Assembly (NCBI GenBank): GCA_028565635.1
Contig: JAOXYB010062557.1
Span: forward strand, 1-10,541
Direction: 5' to 3'
DNA length: 10,541 nucleotides
Source of the DNA: Phoronis ovalis
Lineage: Eukaryota; Phoronida; Phoronidae
The notes beneath the pieces are model-generated. The model was not told the DNA's origin. It was given only the letters and a program-made list of their open reading frames with translations, and did not search any database. This document shows positions 1 to 10,541 of this stretch, piece by piece; positions within the stretch are counted from its first letter, which is position 1, and every line of letters starts with the position of its first letter. The translations under genes and the position numbers were made by a program.

Positions 1-7447
<7,447 letters not shown>

Positions 7448-7479
7448 AGTTTAATGCTTGTTACTGTGAGCTTGTAAAA
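7448..7479 (-). other. ACSL4: 5' UTR segment joined to the first coding exon
   Basis: A splice acceptor reading TTGTTGCAG ends at 7480, so the first coding exon begins at 7479 with 32 bases of leader. An in-frame TAA at 7453-7451, two codons before the ATG, closes the frame upstream. Coding sequence therefore cannot extend further 5' on this exon. The acceptor implies at least one noncoding exon to the right, which I could not fix. Confidence 0.7.
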
Positions 7480-7780
7480 CTGCAACAAAGAAGAACAAGT
7501 TATCAGAAGATTCACAAATTATTGTTTTTCCATTGATTATAGTTACAACCAAGTAACTTCACCATACCAAGGTATACCTATATTATGATACAGGACAAAT
7601 TCTAATTTTATCAGTCAAGGCCTGTTCTTACTTCTTCCCATTGTGCAGTACTTTCATGCTTTCAGTAGCTTTACTCCCAACATATTGGCAGATATCACCA
7701 GTGCTTCATCATCTTGTAAATATAAGGACAATATATTTCATTATACATATGAATACGGGTGTGTTGCCCAAATAGATCAC

Positions 7781-7870
7781 TTTTTCACAAATAAATCCCT
7801 AAAAATGGATACACTTTTCACAGAATTAATGTCCCTGAAATTTTTCACAATGACAAAACCCTAGAAATGG
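7781..7870. repeat. Three-unit degenerate tandem repeat, TTTTTCACA...CCCTRAAAATGG
   Basis: Units start at 7781, 7814 and 7841. Each begins [CT]TTTTCACA and continues after 6-9 variable bases with CCCT and an A-rich end. Units one and three also share AAATGG. Spacing is 33 and 27 bp. The short open frame across this stretch on the plus strand is probably a by-product. Confidence 0.55.
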
Positions 7871-7889
7871 GTTGATTAATCAGAATTTC

Positions 7890-8160
7890 ATTTAAAGGTA
7901 TAGGGTCTTTTGGGGATTTTTCCAGACAAAAAAAAACAAAATCGGGTGACTAGTTATGTTACCCAGACTCTCAAAATATGGTCAGTAAGCCCCGTCTCAA
8001 AACAATCAAGGGTGGCAACCCCCCACAGTCAATAATAATATTGTCTCTTTTCGCCTCAACATATATCAGACAAAAGTAGGCACAGCGTTAAGTTAGGTTT
8101 TTTTGCCTTGGTCCCACCAAGTTTTTTGGCCAGTCCCCCAGGATTTTATATGAGACTATA
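7890..8160. other. Block of unusual composition with homopolymer runs
   Basis: Within AT-rich surroundings this stretch has repeated runs of G, C, A and T (GGGG, CCCCCC, nine A, seven T) and a small hairpin CTTGGT-CCC-ACCAAG near 8108-8122. It looks like a fragment of a dispersed element, but neither ends nor coding sequence can be seen. Confidence 0.3.
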
Positions 8161-9435
8161 CATGCAAGACATCACTTATATATCTGCATCACATAAACTC
8201 CTACCTGAATGAGTTTAGAACTATAAAAGTGCCCTTCAGTCAATACTATACAGAAAGTGGAAAAATACAGTATGAATTTGTTCCATTTAATCCTAATTAT
8301 TAAGGAGTAAATTTTTGTCCTGCAATACCGCCTTGGCATCACATGTTATATACACTACTACATTGGCCTGACTGACCTTGAAATTGTTTGTGTATTATGC
8401 CTTTCAAACATTTATGAACAACATTTTTTTTTCATAACCTAACAAGAAAACAAAGCTTCTATAAAGGACAATTGAAGGTGAAAATCCTAAAACAAATATC
8501 ACACTATACTTCAAGTGTTAGCCTACCTTTACTACAAACTCCTTTTAAGTTGAATACATGTGGAGGACACTCCCAATTATATTTTACTACCATGCAATAG
8601 TGTACATTCAACTAATCTTATCAACCAAATCAAAGTACTACATTCCTTCTTGGTAAGGATGCACGTGTATGACCAGTTTCCCAAGATGGGCGTACCACAT
8701 TTAATAGTACTTGGTCAACAGAATTTAACCAATAAGAGAAAACAAAACACTTAAGCCCTGTAAAGTTTATGCAATACTCCTCCAGGCTTGTGAATGAATC
8801 ATGCGCAAAACTATTAATATAGTGCTGGTATTTAAACATTTTTCCATAATATCTTGGGCCCGGGTTAAAGTCCAAGCGGGAATTCGTGTGAATTAAGTAG
8901 ACATTTGTTAGTCCGAGAAGTAAATAAAGCCACAACAATTCTGATGCGTTCAAAGGTTCATTAACCACAAAAACAACTAAATATAGAAACTGGGACGATT
9001 ATACAAGAACTTTACTTTAAGCATGACGTAAAACATGTTCGTGTTTATTATTCTCTTACTACTAAAATACTAGGCTGTGCGCAAACACATACATAATCAT
9101 GAATGATATGACCGGATGATTTCGTGAGATGAGACTTCAAGCTCAAATCAGAAATAGAACGATTACCCAGTTCTGTTTTTTCAGACGCATGCATTACTGT
9201 TAGTCACTACTGAAGATCAGTAGTCCAAGACAAAATATTGTTTACAAAACAACTGCCTGCATGTGGCACTTTTAATCTACTAGTTCACAGACACAGGGCA
9301 CCACAATTATAAAGCGCTTACAAACGTGACGCCGGTATCGCAAATAAAAAGATGCCATTTTTTACGAAATTATCACATTATTTAAGTATTGTGACGTACC
9401 TTCAAAAGCAACTAACCATTTTTAGATAACGAACC

Positions 9436-9443
9436 TTTATATA
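9436..9443 (-). promoter_or_regulatory. TATA-box-like sequence TATATAAA
   Basis: On the minus strand TATATAAAGG reads toward the ACSL gene. About 36 bp downstream lies a good splice donor, GAAG|GTACGT (exon side ending at 9400). A start 25-30 bp below the TATA would leave an exon of only some 10 bases, so the pair may not work together. This is a weak candidate in AT-rich DNA. Confidence 0.2.
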
Positions 9444-9584
9444 AGCAGAAGAGATCTTTGTTATTGATTTTCCTTGTAAATTTGTAAATACGAAGGCTGA
9501 TTATGCCGGAACAGCTTCCTATCAGGCTTTGCTTCAAATCCGCTGCGACAGCTGGTGGCATTTTTCAAAAATGACAGTTGCTCA

Positions 9585-9665
9585 CTAGATGTCACTATTT
9601 TGCAAGGACAATAGACTATTTGCATGCTAGACTGGTTCCCTGTCCTCCCGCTAGATGTCTCTATT
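9585..9665. repeat. Direct repeat CTAGATGTCWCTATT, two copies
   Basis: The 15-bp copies at 9585-9599 and 9651-9665 differ at one base and are 66 bp apart. The second copy overlaps the left arm of the inverted repeat at 9633-9707. A third, inverted and less exact copy lies in the right arm. Confidence 0.6.
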
Positions 9666-9707
9666 CCGCCTACCATCAGAGACATCCAGCGGGAGGACAG
9701 GGAACCA
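9633..9707. repeat. Inverted repeat, two 30-bp arms with one mismatch and a 15-bp spacer
   Basis: The left arm 9633-9662 (starts TGGTTCCCTGTCCTCCCGCT) and the right arm 9678-9707 (ends GGGAGGACAGGGAACCA) are reverse complements except for one position (A versus G in CTAGATG/CTGGATG). Outside the arms TGCATG occurs on both sides (9621-9626 and its complement near 9712-9717), so the symmetry extends with a small bulge. The arms are far more GC-rich than the surroundings. This could be a small non-autonomous DNA transposon remnant or a snapback structure. No target duplication could be fixed. Confidence 0.85.
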
Positions 9708-9954
9708 TTTACATGCACTTGAGGGCGCCACAGTCAGATCCTTTCAATATTGAGATCGTAAAAAAAATTTGTTTTTTTTTAATTTGACTTTAGAAAAGCT
9801 TTAACCTGTGAAAATTTAACAAAGTACAAATATATTTAATAAATAGTTGTTTATGTATTGATATGCTCACAAAAAGGAGGGTATTTCTTAGATCAAAGAA
9901 CATAAGATTTTTTTGGTTTGGCTCATGATCAGTATGCATGCTAAGGATGCGTTT

Positions 9955-10005
9955 TGTGAATGAATCGTGCAAGCGCACACGGAACTACGTCATTGATCAT
10001 TCACA
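9955..10005. repeat. Inverted repeat TGTGAATGA ... TCATTCACA
   Basis: Perfect 9-bp arms at 9955-9963 and 9997-10005 enclose 33 bp that contain GCGCAC and the CRE-like TACGTCAT (9986-9993). It is short enough to be chance, but it sits in the more GC-rich upstream part. Confidence 0.4.
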
Positions 10006-10160
10006 GAATGCGACATGCTGGGATCGTTTGAGTCTGAGACTGGTGGCTCCACCAAGTGCATGCAAATACCTATTGTCATCGTTTGACTTTAGATAGCACT
10101 TGCCAGCTGCTCAGCTTTTCCGTTCGATGTGATCCGATCGATCAGGCGAGGTGTAGGGGT

Positions 10161-10175
10161 GCTGCCATCTGGCGA
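10161..10175 (-). promoter_or_regulatory. CTCF-like motif
   Basis: On the minus strand TCGCCAGATGGCAGC matches the core consensus CCASYAGRKGGCRSY at 13 of 15 positions, including the whole AGRKGGCRSY part. CTCF is a bilaterian insulator protein, so the call means little if the species is not a bilaterian. This is a prediction from motif match only. Confidence 0.3.
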
Positions 10176-10395
10176 ACCATAATGAACAAAATGCTTTTTC
10201 GACTCCTCAAGTCAGAAAGTTGTAATTAAACATCACAGTATGTTCGTGTAATAACAGAAGAAGGATTGATGTGATTTAACCTCACAAAGTAAACTACTTT
10301 TTTTTAATCAAACAATAATTACCAAAATTAAATAGTACAACTTTGCGATTTTTTGTAAACTCAATATTTTCATTAGCCCAATTCACACTTATATT

Positions 10396-10541
10396 TGGAG
10401 CGCTTCAGAATAAAGTGCTCTATAATAAAGCGCTTCACTTTCCGTCCACACTGGCATGCTTTAATCGCTTCTATCTTCAAATATCTCGAAGCGCATTATT
10501 CTACTTTAATGCGCTTCCGATATGCGGAGCTCTTTAGTTCA
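10396..10541. repeat. Cluster of AAGCGCTTC-like units, incomplete at the window end
   Basis: GCGCTTC or close variants occur at 10400-10406, 10431-10436, 10466-10471 (CGCTTC), 10488-10493 (GAAGCGC, inverted) and 10511-10517. A perfect 11-bp inverted repeat GAAGCGCATTA/TAATGCGCTTC spans 10488-10517 with an 8-bp spacer. ATAAAG precedes or follows several units. The pattern suggests the end of a repetitive element that continues to the right. Confidence 0.5.

Larger units (their letters stand above)
7480..10541 (-). other. 5' intron and upstream region of the ACSL gene; no second gene recognised
   Basis: An acceptor at 7480 shows that transcription comes from the right. The first exon and promoter are either in this 3-kb stretch or beyond the window. 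Several donor-like sites occur on the minus strand: GAAG|GTACGT (exon side ending 9400), CAG|GTAGGA (near 8215) and AAG|GTAGGC (near 8527). None can be preferred with certainty. Open frames here are short and carry no domain I recognise. Base composition shifts toward more GC and more CpG from about 9950 to 10180. Repeats and palindromes are listed separately. Confidence 0.6.

Noticed and set aside
7643-7864. 73-residue open frame on the plus strand
   Set aside because: It spans the degenerate tandem repeat. It has no domain and no splice or promoter support.
8630-8968. 112-residue open frame on the minus strand beginning MVNEPLNASELLW
   Set aside because: It is the longest frame in the upstream region, but no domain or motif is recognisable. 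The composition looks like translated noncoding DNA, and it lies in what must be 5' intron or upstream DNA of the ACSL gene.
9461-9718. 85-residue open frame on the minus strand and a partly overlapping one on the plus strand
   Set aside because: Both run through the 30-bp inverted repeat and have no protein features. The openness comes from the GC-richer palindrome arms.
10343-10537. 64-residue open frame on the plus strand at the right end
   Set aside because: It covers the GCGCTTC repeat cluster and has no recognisable protein motif, so it is not supported as a divergent gene.

Overview
The window is eukaryotic, almost certainly animal, nuclear DNA. It is AT-rich, has no long open frames and carries one spliced protein gene on the minus strand. 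Every exon boundary I placed has GT and AG intron ends, and the phases add up across all ten internal junctions. The species cannot be named from the sequence. The base composition, intron sizes and dispersed repeats would suit a marine invertebrate, which is an inference.

The gene is a long-chain acyl-CoA synthetase of the ACSL3/ACSL4 type. Eleven coding exons run right to left from the start codon at 7447 to a last visible exon ending at 382. Together they encode 505 complete residues plus one base of the next codon. By comparison with vertebrate ACSL4, recalled from memory (about 711 residues in the long form), the missing part is the C-terminal third: the rest of the adenylation core with the W.CTGD region, and the small C-terminal domain. 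That part lies beyond position 1. The visible part holds a hydrophobic N-terminal anchor ending FVPWY, the ESRAEW block, the AMP-binding P-loop [20 protein letters not shown] and GQGYGLTE. The enzyme would activate long-chain fatty acids to acyl-CoA with ATP at a membrane such as the ER, lipid droplets or peroxisomes. In the ACSL4 branch arachidonate and similar polyunsaturated acids are preferred.

Layout: 1-381 is the intron after the last visible exon and holds a short 29-bp-period repeat at its left edge. 382-7479 is the gene body, with introns of 166-692 bp and one of 2365 bp (4040-6404). 7448-7479 is a short 5' UTR piece directly after a splice acceptor, so at least one further noncoding exon lies to the right. 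7480-10541 is the 5' intron and upstream or promoter DNA. No second gene is recognisable there, but it holds several unexplained structures: a three-unit degenerate tandem repeat (7781-7870), a block rich in homopolymer runs (about 7890-8160), a 30-bp-arm inverted repeat (9633-9707), a CTCF-like site (10161-10175) and a cluster of GCGCTT units (10396-10541).

No novel multi-gene system is visible. The points worth following are the repeats upstream of the gene, the undetermined first exon and promoter, and two in-frame donor choices at the fifth coding exon.
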